Shown here: piece after piece, positions 47,040 through 55,108 of the stretch
Position numbering within the stretch: position 1 is the first letter of the stretch
How the letters are laid out: the number at the start of each line of letters is the position of its first letter
IMG/VR virus record: IMGVR_UViG_3300044811_000010
Location: 16,255-80,254 of that record
Length of the DNA: 64,000 bases
DNA from: a virus
Strand: one strand, 5' to 3'
Program-made: the position numbers and the translations under genes
The notes under the pieces: generated by a model
Told to the model about the DNA's origin: nothing
Databases searched by the model: none
The model's input: only the letters and a program-made list of their open reading frames with translations

Positions 47040-47252
47040 CGCGGCCAGCTTCGGGCGGTGCTCGTGCTCGTGGATCGCCGCGCGGACGATCAGATCGCGC
47101 TCGTCCTTGGGGAGCAGCAGGTTGCAGACGATCAGAGCGTCGCTGGGAGCCTCGGGGTGGAACTGGTAATCGCTCCACCTAGGGTTGGTGGGGTAGCCGC
47201 CGTGGGATGGCGTCGAGAAGTAGCCCACGTCGTCCTCGTCCTCGTAGATCAC
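47010..47252 (-). CDS. Hypothetical acidic protein (80 aa)
   Basis: GTG at 47252 overlaps the stop of the second WYL-like gene. Sequence MIYEDEDDVGYFSTPSHGGY, then a VCNLLLPKDERDLIVRAAIHEHEH helix. Unknown family. Confidence 0.5.
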   Translation of the reverse strand: MIYEDEDDVGYFSTPSHGGYPTNPRWSDYQFHPEAPSDALIVCNLLLPKDERDLIVRAAIHEHEHRPKLAALTRRRANYC

Positions 47253-47752
47253 AACTCCCACAGCCTTTCGATGCGATCCATCCTGAACGTGCGGGGCTCG
47301 TCCTTCGCCACGTCGAGCGCGACGAGATAGTCGGTCTGGAATCCGAGGCCGGCGCGGCGCTGCTCGACCCTGATCGGGACGATGGCGCGCGAGGACTCGA
47401 TTCCGTTTTCGGTGCTATAGCCGAGCTGCATCTGGGGAACGTCATCGAGGCTCAGAACCTCGATAAGCAGCTCCTTGATGCGCTCCGTGCTGGCCGCTCC
47501 ACGCTTGATGCGGGCCGTGGACGGCGTGGAGTGGGGCTCGACTGAGTCGCGCTGGTGAGGGACCACAACGTCGGGGCCGATGATGAACGGCTGTGTCTTG
47601 TTGTAGTAGGCATTCATCGCCTCCATGACAGCGTTTCGCTCAGAGACTCCGCCTCCGCAGGCGCCGCTGGACAGCAGCTCGCTGGACTCGCAGACGAAGG
47701 CGACGGTTCCGCCACCCTCGCGCACGAACGTCTCGACAAGGAGCCGCGTCAT
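47249..47752 (-). CDS. WYL-like domain protein B
   Basis: 167 residues from ATG 47752 (overlaps upstream stop). The C-terminal part (STERIKELLIEVLSLDD..., QTDYLVALDVAKDEPRTFRMDRIERL) is a WYL-type ending with the RTFRMDRI signature. The N-terminal half is a separate small domain with a GACGGGVSERNAV segment. Likely a paralogue of the WYL-like gene downstream. Confidence 0.55.
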   Translation of the reverse strand: MTRLLVETFVREGGGTVAFVCESSELLSSGACGGGVSERNAVMEAMNAYYNKTQPFIIGPDVVVPHQRDSVEPHSTPSTARIKRGAASTERIKELLIEVLSLDDVPQMQLGYSTENGIESSRAIVPIRVEQRRAGLGFQTDYLVALDVAKDEPRTFRMDRIERLWEL

Positions 47753-47883
47753 GACTTCGTCTGGTTGCTGCCGAGGAACTGCAGCACGGCGATCACGAAC
47801 AGCGCGATGAACCAGCCGGACCACGGATGCCCTAGATCGGGGTTGGACCCGCACAGCGCCCAGATGAGAAGAAAGAGAAGCAT
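47749..47883 (-). CDS. Small membrane protein (44 aa)
   Basis: AAGGAGGTCGC precedes the ATG. Spans near 2-11 (LLFLLIWALC) and 24-39 (WFIALFVIAVLQFLG). ATGA overlap with the WYL-like gene. First gene behind the promoter 47916-47944. Confidence 0.55.
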   Translation of the reverse strand: MLLFLLIWALCGSNPDLGHPWSGWFIALFVIAVLQFLGSNQTKS

Positions 47884-47915
47884 GCGACCTCCTTGGATAG
47901 CTCTATGTCTGAAAC

Positions 47916-47944
47916 AGACTACAGCGTCTGGGGCGGCTTGTCAA
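47916..47944 (-). promoter_or_regulatory. Promoter TTGACA-N17-TAGTCT
   Basis: -35 47939-47944, -10 47916-47921 on the minus strand. The TAG of the -10 is the stop codon of the gene at 47919-48095. A CAGAC/GTCTG repeat brackets the -10. Confidence 0.7.
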
Positions 47945-48095
47945 CTGCGGGCGCCGGCAATTCCCAGGTGCGCTCGATCTGCTCCGCCTTGGCGATGAAC
48001 GTCGCCGCCTGCTGGATGTGATACTTCGCGTCGCGGCGGGCGTCGGCTGCACGCTTGGCTGCGGCCTGCTGGCGCTTGGGGTCGATGGGCGTCAT
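47919..48095 (-). CDS. Small helical protein (58 aa)
   Basis: Starts with ATG overlapping the upstream stop. Alanine-, arginine- and lysine-rich helix (PKRQQAAAKRAADARRDAKY), then AEQIERTWELPAP. Its stop codon forms part of the next promoter. Confidence 0.5.
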   Translation of the reverse strand: MTPIDPKRQQAAAKRAADARRDAKYHIQQAATFIAKAEQIERTWELPAPAVDKPPQTL

Positions 48096-48313
48096 GGCAG
48101 CTTCTCCCCGACCACGTCAACCGCCTCGATCCAGACGCGCGTGCCGTCTTGTCGCGGTGCCCCGTAGGTGATGATCGCGTCGGACAACAGGGCGCGGCAA
48201 TAGCTCTCGACGCGGCCTGTCTTCGTGTCCTCGACCCGCACGGGCTCGGCGTCTGCGCCCGTGGGCGTATGGTCGAGCAGGGCGCGATCCACGCTGACGA
48301 CATAGCGCCTCAT
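48092..48313 (-). CDS. Hypothetical protein (73 aa)
   Basis: Small beta-rich protein (MRRYVVSVDRALLDH, VRVEDTKTGRVESYC, TRVWIEAVDVVG). Overlaps both neighbours. No family. Confidence 0.5.
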   Translation of the reverse strand: MRRYVVSVDRALLDHTPTGADAEPVRVEDTKTGRVESYCRALLSDAIITYGAPRQDGTRVWIEAVDVVGEKLP

Positions 48314-48813
48314 GCGCGTTGGCCGGGGAAGGTGTCGAGCAGCACGTCTCCGACTTCATCGAAGAACTCCACGTCGGCGGTGTGCATCAGGGCGTTCGCC
48401 GCCGCGAGGGCGCCGTTAGGGTTGCCTCCGGTGAGCGCCATCAGCACCAGCGCGGTGGCGTAGCTCTCAGCCGAGAACGTCTCGTCGCCCTCGTCCTCAG
48501 GGACGCCGTTCGCAGGGGTCCTGAGCGTCGCGTCGAAGACCTGCTCTGGCGTAAGGTCGATGGCCGCCTTGGCACCACCAACCGAATCAGCTTCGAGCGC
48601 ACGCGCGGCCTTGTGGACCAACGACAGGTCGGCGTGGCGGCCAATGAGAACGGGCTGCTGACCGTTGGCCTTGAACTGGTCCACAGTCGCCACCGAGCGC
48701 TGTAGCGTGGACCCCAGCTCGTCACCGAGAACTTCGCGGGCGCGCCGGATGCCGACGACGACCTGAACTCGGCGGTTCACGTCGCAATCGACCATGTGGA
48801 GCGTGTGGGTCAT
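48310..48813 (-). CDS. Hypothetical protein (167 aa)
   Basis: From ATG 48813. N-terminal section with VDCDVNRRVQVVVGIRRAREV, a middle with VLIGRHADLSLVHKAARALEA, and an acidic helical end. No motif recognised. Coupled by ATGA overlaps. Confidence 0.55.
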   Translation of the reverse strand: MTHTLHMVDCDVNRRVQVVVGIRRAREVLGDELGSTLQRSVATVDQFKANGQQPVLIGRHADLSLVHKAARALEADSVGGAKAAIDLTPEQVFDATLRTPANGVPEDEGDETFSAESYATALVLMALTGGNPNGALAAANALMHTADVEFFDEVGDVLLDTFPGQRA

Positions 48814-49040
48814 GCGTCCTCCTGTCCGGTTACGAAGCCAGCATTGCTCCACGCCGCGAGGTCGTCCTCGGTCAGCGCGTTCTGAGTCACGATAGCGGAT
48901 AGCTCCGCAAGTCGCAGCCGGATGCGCTCAACGGTGTCGATGCGCAGCACGACGTGCCGCGCGTGACGGTCGTTCTCCTTCGAGGCGATGTAGTCCTCCA
49001 GGTCGCCGGCGTGATGTGGGATGCCTCGGAACTCGTCCAT
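48810..49040 (-). CDS. Hypothetical acidic protein (76 aa)
   Basis: Helical, H- and D/E-rich at the start (MDEFRGIPHHAGDLEDYIAS), then RIRLRLAELSAIV. Overlaps both neighbours; carries one GGATAGCT site (48897-48904). Confidence 0.5.
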   Translation of the reverse strand: MDEFRGIPHHAGDLEDYIASKENDRHARHVVLRIDTVERIRLRLAELSAIVTQNALTEDDLAAWSNAGFVTGQEDA

Positions 49041-49192
49041 CAGCGGTACTCCTTCCTCAGCTTGGCGCGCTCAGTCGGGCGCCGCTGCTTGGCGGTCTTG
49101 CGGACGACGCTGGGTCGCTCGGTGAGCACGGGCTTAGGGCCGCGCTTGGCGGATCGCGCCGGAGCCTCGTGGCGTCGGTGGGTGCGGCTCAT
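49040..49192 (-). CDS. Small basic protein (50 aa)
   Basis: Very basic (MSRTHRRHEAPARSAKRGPK, ending RAKLRKEYR), disordered. TGATG and ATGA overlaps join it to the methyltransferase gene and the next gene. Confidence 0.5.
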   Translation of the reverse strand: MSRTHRRHEAPARSAKRGPKPVLTERPSVVRKTAKQRRPTERAKLRKEYR

Positions 49193-49869
49193 ACCACCGC
49201 CCTCCGCAACTGTCGCCCGAGGTAGCGCGTGTAGGCGGGCGGGATCGCCTCGTTGATCTCCTTCTTCGTCATCCAGTCGATGCCCATAGCGTCCTGCGCG
49301 TTCGCAACGGTGCAGTTGCCGCCGCCCGTCACCTGCACGAACGCGGTGTTCTGATCGAGGCGGCCGTAGTGCGCCTTACGCCTGTCATGCGTGAACACGA
49401 GAGGATGCCGTCGGGGGTGGCGTGGTGGCGTCAGCGGCACGGTGCTCTCGAACAAACGGTGTCGAATCACGCGAAGCTCGGGGAACATGGTGCCACATAG
49501 CATCGTAGGTCTGCGGAGGGGCGCTCCCTCCACGTTCTCGATGATGTACGGAAGCCCCAGCGCCTGCAGCCGCGCCCGCACGGGCGGGATGAAGTCTTCG
49601 TAGACGCGCTTGTTCTGCTTCTGCAGGTCGCTGAACGCCTGACAGGGAGGCGAGGCGTGGATCGCCGAGTAGCGAAGCTTGAAGCCCGGCCGCGACTGCA
49701 ACGCAATGAGCGAGTCGAGGAAGCTCAGCGCGTTGTCCTGAGTGAAGTGGAACGGGTAGCGGGGCTGCGGGTGGATGTCCACGCCGACTACCTCGAAGCC
49801 GGCATCCTGGTACCCGCGACCCGCGCCGCCCGCCCCGCAGAACAGGTCAAGGATGACCGGGCGGCTCAC
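49189..49869 (-). CDS. DNA (cytosine-5) methyltransferase
   Basis: 226 residues, compact. Motif I LDLFCGAGGAGRGYQDAGF (7-25), motif IV ASPPCQAFS with catalytic C76, motif VI IIENVEGAP (about 112), and a HRLFES section as in phage and bacterial C5 enzymes. The target-recognition region is very short. It probably protects phage DNA from host restriction; sequence specificity cannot be read off. Confidence 0.82.
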   Translation of the reverse strand: MSRPVILDLFCGAGGAGRGYQDAGFEVVGVDIHPQPRYPFHFTQDNALSFLDSLIALQSRPGFKLRYSAIHASPPCQAFSDLQKQNKRVYEDFIPPVRARLQALGLPYIIENVEGAPLRRPTMLCGTMFPELRVIRHRLFESTVPLTPPRHPRRHPLVFTHDRRKAHYGRLDQNTAFVQVTGGGNCTVANAQDAMGIDWMTKKEINEAIPPAYTRYLGRQLRRAVV

Positions 49870-50081
49870 GCGGGCGGCGTGGCTAGGAGGGCGGCTACGT
49901 CGGGCGGCGTAGGAAGCAACGCGGCCACGGCGACGTGGTGACGCTTGGACTCGTAGAGAGCTTCCAGCAGAGTCGCGGGGAGAACGCCATAGCGCTGGAC
50001 CGTGTGGGCCAGCGCCTTGTCATGTGGCTCGTCCTGCTCACGCAAGTGGAGGTAATGATTTACTGGAAGTCGTGTGTCCAT
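49866..50081 (-). CDS. Hypothetical protein (71 aa)
   Basis: From ATG 50081 with GGGAGGGCACC before it. Begins MDTRLPVNHYLHLREQDEP and has a helix HTVQRYGVLPATLLEALYE, then an alanine- and proline-rich end. First gene after a structured 220-base gap. Confidence 0.55.
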   Translation of the reverse strand: MDTRLPVNHYLHLREQDEPHDKALAHTVQRYGVLPATLLEALYESKRHHVAVAALLPTPPDVAALLATPPA

Positions 50082-50300
50082 GGTGCCCTCCCTTACTGTA
50101 AGTACGGAGCCCGGAGGACCGGGCAAGACGTGGTATCGAACGGGTGTGTTGAGGGAACTCGCTCGACCGTCCTCCGGGCTGGGGTAGGCGCTCCGAAGAG
50201 CCTAGGGCTAGAGCGTTGCCGCTCAGGCTCGCCTCGGGTTCGGAGCGCCTACCTCAACCCCTCAGCCCGCCACCGCGCGGACTGAGAGGGAGGCTTGTGG
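50082..50300 (-). ncRNA. Structured intergenic region with three stem-loops
   Basis: A non-coding gap inside the leftward region. On the minus strand it first holds a terminator-like hairpin (50261-50286, CTCAG/CTGAG with inner CCGC/GCGG). Then comes a long rod with a 15-bp perfect stem (50183-50197 with 50239-50253), an inner GAGCCT/AGGCTC stem and a GAGCG-TTGC-CGCTC apex. A 12-bp perfect stem (50108-50119 with 50169-50180) encloses 49 bases. Candidate small RNA, processing site or double terminator. No tRNA model fits. Confidence 0.5.
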
Positions 50301-51503
50301 TCAGCCGCTGAAGCGGCCAGTTGAGGCGTCGCGCGACGAGCCGGGGCGGCCGTTGGAGAAGCGGCCCTTGTCGTCCTGCGCAGGGTTGCGGCCGTTACCC
50401 TTAGTGGCCTGCGAGGTCGGGCCGCCCTTGCCATGGATCTTCGCGAGCTGGTACGAGTAGACCGGCTCGACACCGAAGTTCTCGTTGTCGTACTCGACTA
50501 CGGGGTCGCCCTCGGAGTCGAAGTCCACCACGGTCCCCTGATCGCCGTCGTCGTCCTCGACGCGGTCGCCAACCTCGAACTCGTCATCGAGGGAGTCGAA
50601 GGACAGGTCGATGCCGACGCGGCTCTCTTCTGTCACCTGCTCGCGGGTCTGGTAGACAGGGACGCTCAGCGGCTCGTCCACCGGACGGATGACCGTGTAG
50701 CGGCAGACGCGCAGCTTCCACGCCGAGTTGCTGTCGGGGAGCGAGACGATGTCACGGGGCGAGAACTCCACCAGCATGACGGTGTCGCCCTGAAACCCGT
50801 TGGCGTAGCCCCACGTACCGATGTGGAGGCCGTCGCCACACGCCTGCGAGGGGGCGTTGAGCACCTTCGAGCGCGGCATTTCGACCACGTCGCCGGCAAC
50901 CTGCTCGATGAACTCGGAGGCCGTCACGTCGCGGCCGTTGACGATGCCCTCGCCGCGTCGCGACGGGCGGTAGACGGTCGTCTCGTCCGTGCGCCACTCT
51001 GGCGTCGCGGAGTGAACCGACTTGTAGCCGAGGATGTTGCCCTCCGGTGTGATCGTCAGCGGGCCGTCCTTGCGGCCGCCGTCGATCCAGTCGTACAGAC
51101 CGTCGCGCACGTCGCCCAGCGGGTTCGTGAGCAGCTTCTCGTAGAAGTTGACCAGCGGCCCGAAGTCCTCGCCTGCGCTCAGGAAGTCGAGGATCTGCTC
51201 CTGCAGGGTGCCGTGGACGGGGTCGCCGTCGAGCAGGACGTTGTCGCCCTTGACCGTCACGCGGTCGGAGAGGCGCTGGAACTTGCGGGTGATCGTGGCA
51301 CCGATGTCGAACAGGTCGATCAGCTCGGCCTCATCGACGGACTCGCCCTTCATCGACGCCATGCACGCGCCGAGGATGGCCTTGTAGCTCGGGTGATCCG
51401 ACGCGACCGGAGGCTGAAGCCCCTTGCCCGGAATGAACACGACGACGTGGTCGGGCTGGCTCTCGGACTCGGTCTTGATGTGGCTGAACTGGATAGGACT
51501 CAT
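50301..51503 (-). CDS. RIIB-like protein
   Basis: 400 residues. The body resembles phage RIIB-like proteins: LQEQILDFLSAGEDFGPLVNFYEKLLTNP, then GGRKDGPLTITPEGNILGYKSV and ACGDGLHIGTWGYANGF. An acidic linker (EVGDRVEDDDGDQGTVVDFD) and a G/R/S/N-rich disordered end follow. It lies directly downstream of the RIIA-like gene as in T4. T4 rII proteins are membrane-associated and affect lysis timing and exclusion by lambda rex; here the role is inferred. Confidence 0.72.
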   Translation of the reverse strand: MSPIQFSHIKTESESQPDHVVVFIPGKGLQPPVASDHPSYKAILGACMASMKGESVDEAELIDLFDIGATITRKFQRLSDRVTVKGDNVLLDGDPVHGTLQEQILDFLSAGEDFGPLVNFYEKLLTNPLGDVRDGLYDWIDGGRKDGPLTITPEGNILGYKSVHSATPEWRTDETTVYRPSRRGEGIVNGRDVTASEFIEQVAGDVVEMPRSKVLNAPSQACGDGLHIGTWGYANGFQGDTVMLVEFSPRDIVSLPDSNSAWKLRVCRYTVIRPVDEPLSVPVYQTREQVTEESRVGIDLSFDSLDDEFEVGDRVEDDDGDQGTVVDFDSEGDPVVEYDNENFGVEPVYSYQLAKIHGKGGPTSQATKGNGRNPAQDDKGRFSNGRPGSSRDASTGRFSG

Positions 51504-51537
51504 GATGACCTCCTAGGTCGAATGCGGTGTGTTAGGA

Positions 51538-51566
51538 ACACTACAGTACGGGCGGGTGTTTGTCAA
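51538..51566 (-). promoter_or_regulatory. Promoter TTGACA-N17-TAGTGT (rIIB-like)
   Basis: -35 51561-51566, -10 51538-51543 on the minus strand. The TGA of the -35 is the stop codon of the RIIA-like gene. A GTGTT/AACAC repeat overlaps the -10 and the start region. Confidence 0.72.
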
Positions 51567-53605
51567 GCGAACTGGCCGGCGTCAACCAGGTTCAGGTAGC
51601 TGTAGACGTGGGCTGCGTTGCTCCGCGTATAGCACGAGCTGTAGAGCGGGTACTTAGTCAGCGGGTTCTTGAACACCGCCTTCGACGCGGCTGCGGTGTT
51701 CACGACGCGCCGGAACTCACGCCTCGACTCGATCAGCGGGCTCACGTTCACCTTGGAGTCGCGGATAGCTTGCCTGAGCAGCTTGTCCGTGACCTTGGTC
51801 GGGTCAAGCACCTTGAACTCGTTGGTGAGGTTTGCGTCGTAGATAGCGATGGCCGCCCGCTGCGCGCGGCTCAGCCCCTTGAACCACTTGTCGTAGACAG
51901 CGGTGCAGCCCTCAGTGACGCGCTTGGCGGTCGGCAGCTCGCGGCAGAACTTCTCGATGCGGTTGCCGGGGAGACAGACCAGCGTGAAGGCTGGCATATG
52001 CCCGGCCAGCACCGCCGCGTACTCGGAGCAGCTATAGCGGTTTCCCTGATGCCAGAACACGGGGTTGCGCAGGTTGATCTTGTCGCCGGGGACGCCATGC
52101 GAGAACTCAGCCCGCGCCTCGCCCCGCTTCTTCGTCCACAGATCGAAGCTGCCGGCGATGCGGGCTGGGCGCCCGTTGATCGTCGTGTTCACGGCGAGCT
52201 TGATCGCCTTGATCGTCGTCCAGTCCACCACCATCTTGGGGTCGATGAACACGGACACGGGCGCCGGGCCGCGCACCAGCGCGAACTGGGAAACCACGTT
52301 CGGCGCCTCGGTCCCGAACTGCTGCCCGGCCCAGACGTGCAGCTTGTCCTTGTGCTGCGCGGTGAACTTGGCCGGGTCGAAGCCTGCGACCCAGACGGTC
52401 GTAGGCCAGTCGTGGATGGATAGCGTCCCGAACTTGGACGTGTTCGAGCGCGTGCGGCCGTGGTTGCGGTACGGCGCAACCTCGATAAGCGCGGGGAGCT
52501 GCGCGCCGCGATAGTCGAGCTTCGGGTTGCCCAGCACGTCCACCTGCGGGGGCGGGGTGAACCCGACCGGGAGCGGTGTTCCCTTGTAGGTGTAGTTGGA
52601 CACAGCCTGGTTGCCGGCCACGTACTTGTTCCACTTGACGATGATCCGGACGGCGGCCTGCGGCGTCGGCGCCGCGTCAACCTCCCGCTGGATCGCGTTG
52701 TTGATTTCGCGTCCGAAGTCGCCTTCGATCCGCTTGATCGTGGCCTTCGTCTTGTCTGTGTCCATCAGCGCCTCGCGGCTCGGCGCGAAGTTCACGTCTC
52801 CGATGGCGACGTGAGCCATCACCTCCACGTCGGAGTAGTTGCCGTAGCCCCGGCCCGCCCTATTGCCATAGCGCGTCGAGACGTGGGGCAGATCGAACAC
52901 GGCCGGGTAGGTCACGCCGCCCATGACGATGTAGCTCTGAGAGTCCTCAATGATGTAGAGGTCGTCGGTTAGCCGCAGACCCTCGAACGGCTTAGGCGTC
53001 TCGCCGTCGAGCAGCACCGTGCCCTTCGCCCAGACCGAGAAGAACCGCTCCGCCTTGGCGCGAATGTCGTTGCCGCGCTTGGCCGGGATCTGAACCTCGG
53101 TACCGTCACGCTGATCCGTGCTCGACGTGTCGAGCACGGTCATCGACCCAGCGCCGTCAGCGTCGCGGGCGACCACGACGGTCACCATGACGCCATCCTT
53201 GACCGAGACGACCGTGAACTGGTCGCAGTAGGTCAGGGCGCTCTTGCAGCCGAGTCCGAGCATGCCGTTGAAGTCGTTGCTGTTGCGCTTCGTGGACGTG
53301 CCGTACTGGCTGTAGATCGTGTGAATGTCATCGACCGTCAGTCCGATGCCGTAATCGCGGATCTTCAGGAACGGCGAGAAGGCCGTCGGGGTCGTGACCT
53401 CGATGGGGTCGTTGCGCCCCGCCTCGACGGTCGCGTCGCGGCCGTTGGTGCTGTACTCACGGATGACCGCCAGCTCGGGGTCCGAGTACAAGTCAGTCAG
53501 GATGTTCATGATGTGCGCCATCGCGGCCGGGTCGATGCCCATGGCGACCTTGTCGCCGCCGAGCGTGCTCTGGACCTGAATGCCGTTGTTACGGTCTGCG
53601 ATCAT
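51563..53605 (-). CDS. RIIA-like protein with GHKL ATPase domain
   Basis: 680 residues. The N-terminal GHKL ATP-binding motifs are clear: IREYSTNGRDATVEAG (N box, about 48-63), FLKIRDYGIGLTVDDI (G1, about 80-95) and NGMLGLGCKSALTYC (G2). A second beta-rich section includes DVEVMAHVAIGDVNFAPSREAL (as in RIIA-like proteins). The C-terminal 150 residues are helical. It pairs with the RIIB-like gene, each with its own promoter. Probable role in host takeover, lysis timing or exclusion. Confidence 0.78.
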   Translation of the reverse strand: MIADRNNGIQVQSTLGGDKVAMGIDPAAMAHIMNILTDLYSDPELAVIREYSTNGRDATVEAGRNDPIEVTTPTAFSPFLKIRDYGIGLTVDDIHTIYSQYGTSTKRNSNDFNGMLGLGCKSALTYCDQFTVVSVKDGVMVTVVVARDADGAGSMTVLDTSSTDQRDGTEVQIPAKRGNDIRAKAERFFSVWAKGTVLLDGETPKPFEGLRLTDDLYIIEDSQSYIVMGGVTYPAVFDLPHVSTRYGNRAGRGYGNYSDVEVMAHVAIGDVNFAPSREALMDTDKTKATIKRIEGDFGREINNAIQREVDAAPTPQAAVRIIVKWNKYVAGNQAVSNYTYKGTPLPVGFTPPPQVDVLGNPKLDYRGAQLPALIEVAPYRNHGRTRSNTSKFGTLSIHDWPTTVWVAGFDPAKFTAQHKDKLHVWAGQQFGTEAPNVVSQFALVRGPAPVSVFIDPKMVVDWTTIKAIKLAVNTTINGRPARIAGSFDLWTKKRGEARAEFSHGVPGDKINLRNPVFWHQGNRYSCSEYAAVLAGHMPAFTLVCLPGNRIEKFCRELPTAKRVTEGCTAVYDKWFKGLSRAQRAAIAIYDANLTNEFKVLDPTKVTDKLLRQAIRDSKVNVSPLIESRREFRRVVNTAAASKAVFKNPLTKYPLYSSCYTRSNAAHVYSYLNLVDAGQFA

Positions 53606-53648
53606 GCGGTGGACCTCCTTGGGATGCGGTGGACTGCTGTATGTCTAC

Positions 53649-53677
53649 AGTGTAAGGGACGGCAGGGCGGATTACAA
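53649..53677 (-). promoter_or_regulatory. Promoter TTGTAA-N17-TACACT (rIIA-like)
   Basis: -35 53672-53677, -10 53649-53654 on the minus strand. A CTGTA/TACAG repeat follows the -10. CCAAGGAGGTCC precedes the RIIA ATG. Confidence 0.65.
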
Positions 53678-53694
53678 GCCCTGGCTGCCGGCGG

Positions 53695-53916
53695 TCACGC
53701 GCTCGCCGTCTTGACCCACGCTTCGACCAGCGCCTTGTCCGCGTCGGTGGCTCCGGGGTCGAAGTCGATTGCTCCGCCCGGCTCCCACTGGCGCCAGCGC
53801 ACGGTGTACTTGCGCATGTGGGGAAGCTCGATGAACGCCGCGTTGTGGTCCATCAGGAGCGTAGGCCACGCCCAGATGACGCCTCCGACGAGGACGCCGC
53901 GCCATGCGGGCCTCAT
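53695..53916 (-). CDS. Hypothetical protein (73 aa)
   Basis: ATGA overlap with the upstream gene. One hydrophobic stretch (GVLVGGVIWAWPTLLM, 8-23), then a basic-acidic domain ending DKALVEAWVKTASA. Possibly membrane-associated. Confidence 0.5.
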   Translation of the reverse strand: MRPAWRGVLVGGVIWAWPTLLMDHNAAFIELPHMRKYTVRWRQWEPGGAIDFDPGATDADKALVEAWVKTASA

Positions 53917-54182
53917 GGCTTCGCCGCCGCGTCGAGCACGATCACAACCTCGCGCACGGTGCCATTTTCCTGCACCTTGAAGCTACGCGCGCCGCCGAGC
54001 GGCTCGATCACGTACTGCTCGCCGGGAGTGGGCGCGGTGTTCCAGCGGTCGTTGGCCGCCCGGATCAGATCGAAGGCGCCCTCGCGGTTGTCCTCGATGA
54101 CGATGCCGGCGGCGTACTTGTCGTCGGGCTCGCTACCGTCGTGGCAGGCGACCAGCGAGACGCGCCAGAGGCGGCGGCTCAT
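53913..54182 (-). CDS. Hypothetical protein (89 aa)
   Basis: Small alpha-beta protein (LWRVSLVACHDGSEPD, GAFDLIRAANDRWNTAP, TVREVVIVLDAA). Overlaps the ligase and the next gene by ATGA. No family. Confidence 0.5.
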   Translation of the reverse strand: MSRRLWRVSLVACHDGSEPDDKYAAGIVIEDNREGAFDLIRAANDRWNTAPTPGEQYVIEPLGGARSFKVQENGTVREVVIVLDAAAKP

Positions 54183-55108
54183 GCTCCGGCCTCACGCCAG
54201 CCGAGGAACACCGGGTGGCGCGGCTTGTCCTTGACGCCGATGGGGAAGCACTTGACCTTGGCGACGCGGCCGTTCAGGCCGTTACCGCTCCCCAGATCGG
54301 GGTAGTGCTTCGTGTCGGCGTCGGCCCAGAGCGCAACGCGGGCGGCGTGGTCGAAGCCGGTCCCGCAGCGGAACTCGACGCCTTCCCAGCCACTGTTGAG
54401 GCCACGCAGGATCAGGCCGCCCAGCGTGCCCTTGCCGGTCTTGTTCGCCTGCACGGACGAACGCTCGGTGCGGCCGAGAGCGTTGGTGACCGCCTCGTTG
54501 CCGTTGTGCTGTTCCTCGTAGACCCCGATCACCTCCGCCTCGAAGTCCTCGAAGCGCTTGATCTTGCCCAGCTCACCCACCGTGGCAGACGCGCGGCCGA
54601 ACTTGTAGAAGGAGTCGGGGTCGCGGACGACCACGCCCTCATGGCCCTCAGCCACGCATCGCTGCTCGATGACTTCAAGAGCGGCTGCGGTTGCCGCGCG
54701 CCACGTCGTGACGAGGTTCAGGTGGGGGGTTTCCTCGTAGTCGTTGACGACCGCATCGGCAGCGAGGTAGCGCTCCGAGAACGTGCCGACCCTGTCCCAC
54801 TTGTCGAAGACGTGGAAGGTCCAATCCGCGCCGGTCTTGTTCGGCGCCATGACGAAGCTCGTCGTCTTGCGGTAGCAGTCGTCAGCGGTCGGCTCGCCAA
54901 CCAGAATCTCGCCGTCGAGCCCTTCGAACTCGGGGCGGCTGAGGAAGTCGAAGACCTCGCGGTTCGGGACCTCCTTCAGCGTGCGCGTGAGGGCGCGGCC
55001 CTCCACGATGCAGACGCGGATGCCGTCGAGCTTGGGCTGCACTGAGAGCGGGAACCGCAGCTTGGCCGGGTTGACCTTACTGGCGAGCATCGGCTTGAAC
55101 GCGCTCAT
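54179..55108 (-). CDS. ATP-dependent DNA ligase
   Basis: 309 residues. Nucleotidyl-transferase motif I SVQPKLDGIRV with K26 as the adenylated lysine, motif III GLDGEILVG, IIIa FHVFDKWD, IV EGHEGVVVRD, and V GKIKRFEDFEAEVIGV, then an OB-fold C-terminal domain. It seals nicks during phage replication and recombination. It stands far from the polymerase operon, among small unknown genes. Confidence 0.88.
   Translation of the reverse strand: MSAFKPMLASKVNPAKLRFPLSVQPKLDGIRVCIVEGRALTRTLKEVPNREVFDFLSRPEFEGLDGEILVGEPTADDCYRKTTSFVMAPNKTGADWTFHVFDKWDRVGTFSERYLAADAVVNDYEETPHLNLVTTWRAATAAALEVIEQRCVAEGHEGVVVRDPDSFYKFGRASATVGELGKIKRFEDFEAEVIGVYEEQHNGNEAVTNALGRTERSSVQANKTGKGTLGGLILRGLNSGWEGVEFRCGTGFDHAARVALWADADTKHYPDLGSGNGLNGRVAKVKCFPIGVKDKPRHPVFLGWREAGA

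Noticed and set aside
50183-50253. tRNA gene (tRNA-sized structure with GGTTCGGAG)
   Set aside because: The 15-bp continuous stem leaves no D-arm or T-arm of normal geometry; cloverleaf folding fails on both strands.
53904-55045. Plus-strand frames opposite the ligase region
   Set aside because: Opposite a clear ligase gene and coupled minus-strand genes; no ribosome sites.
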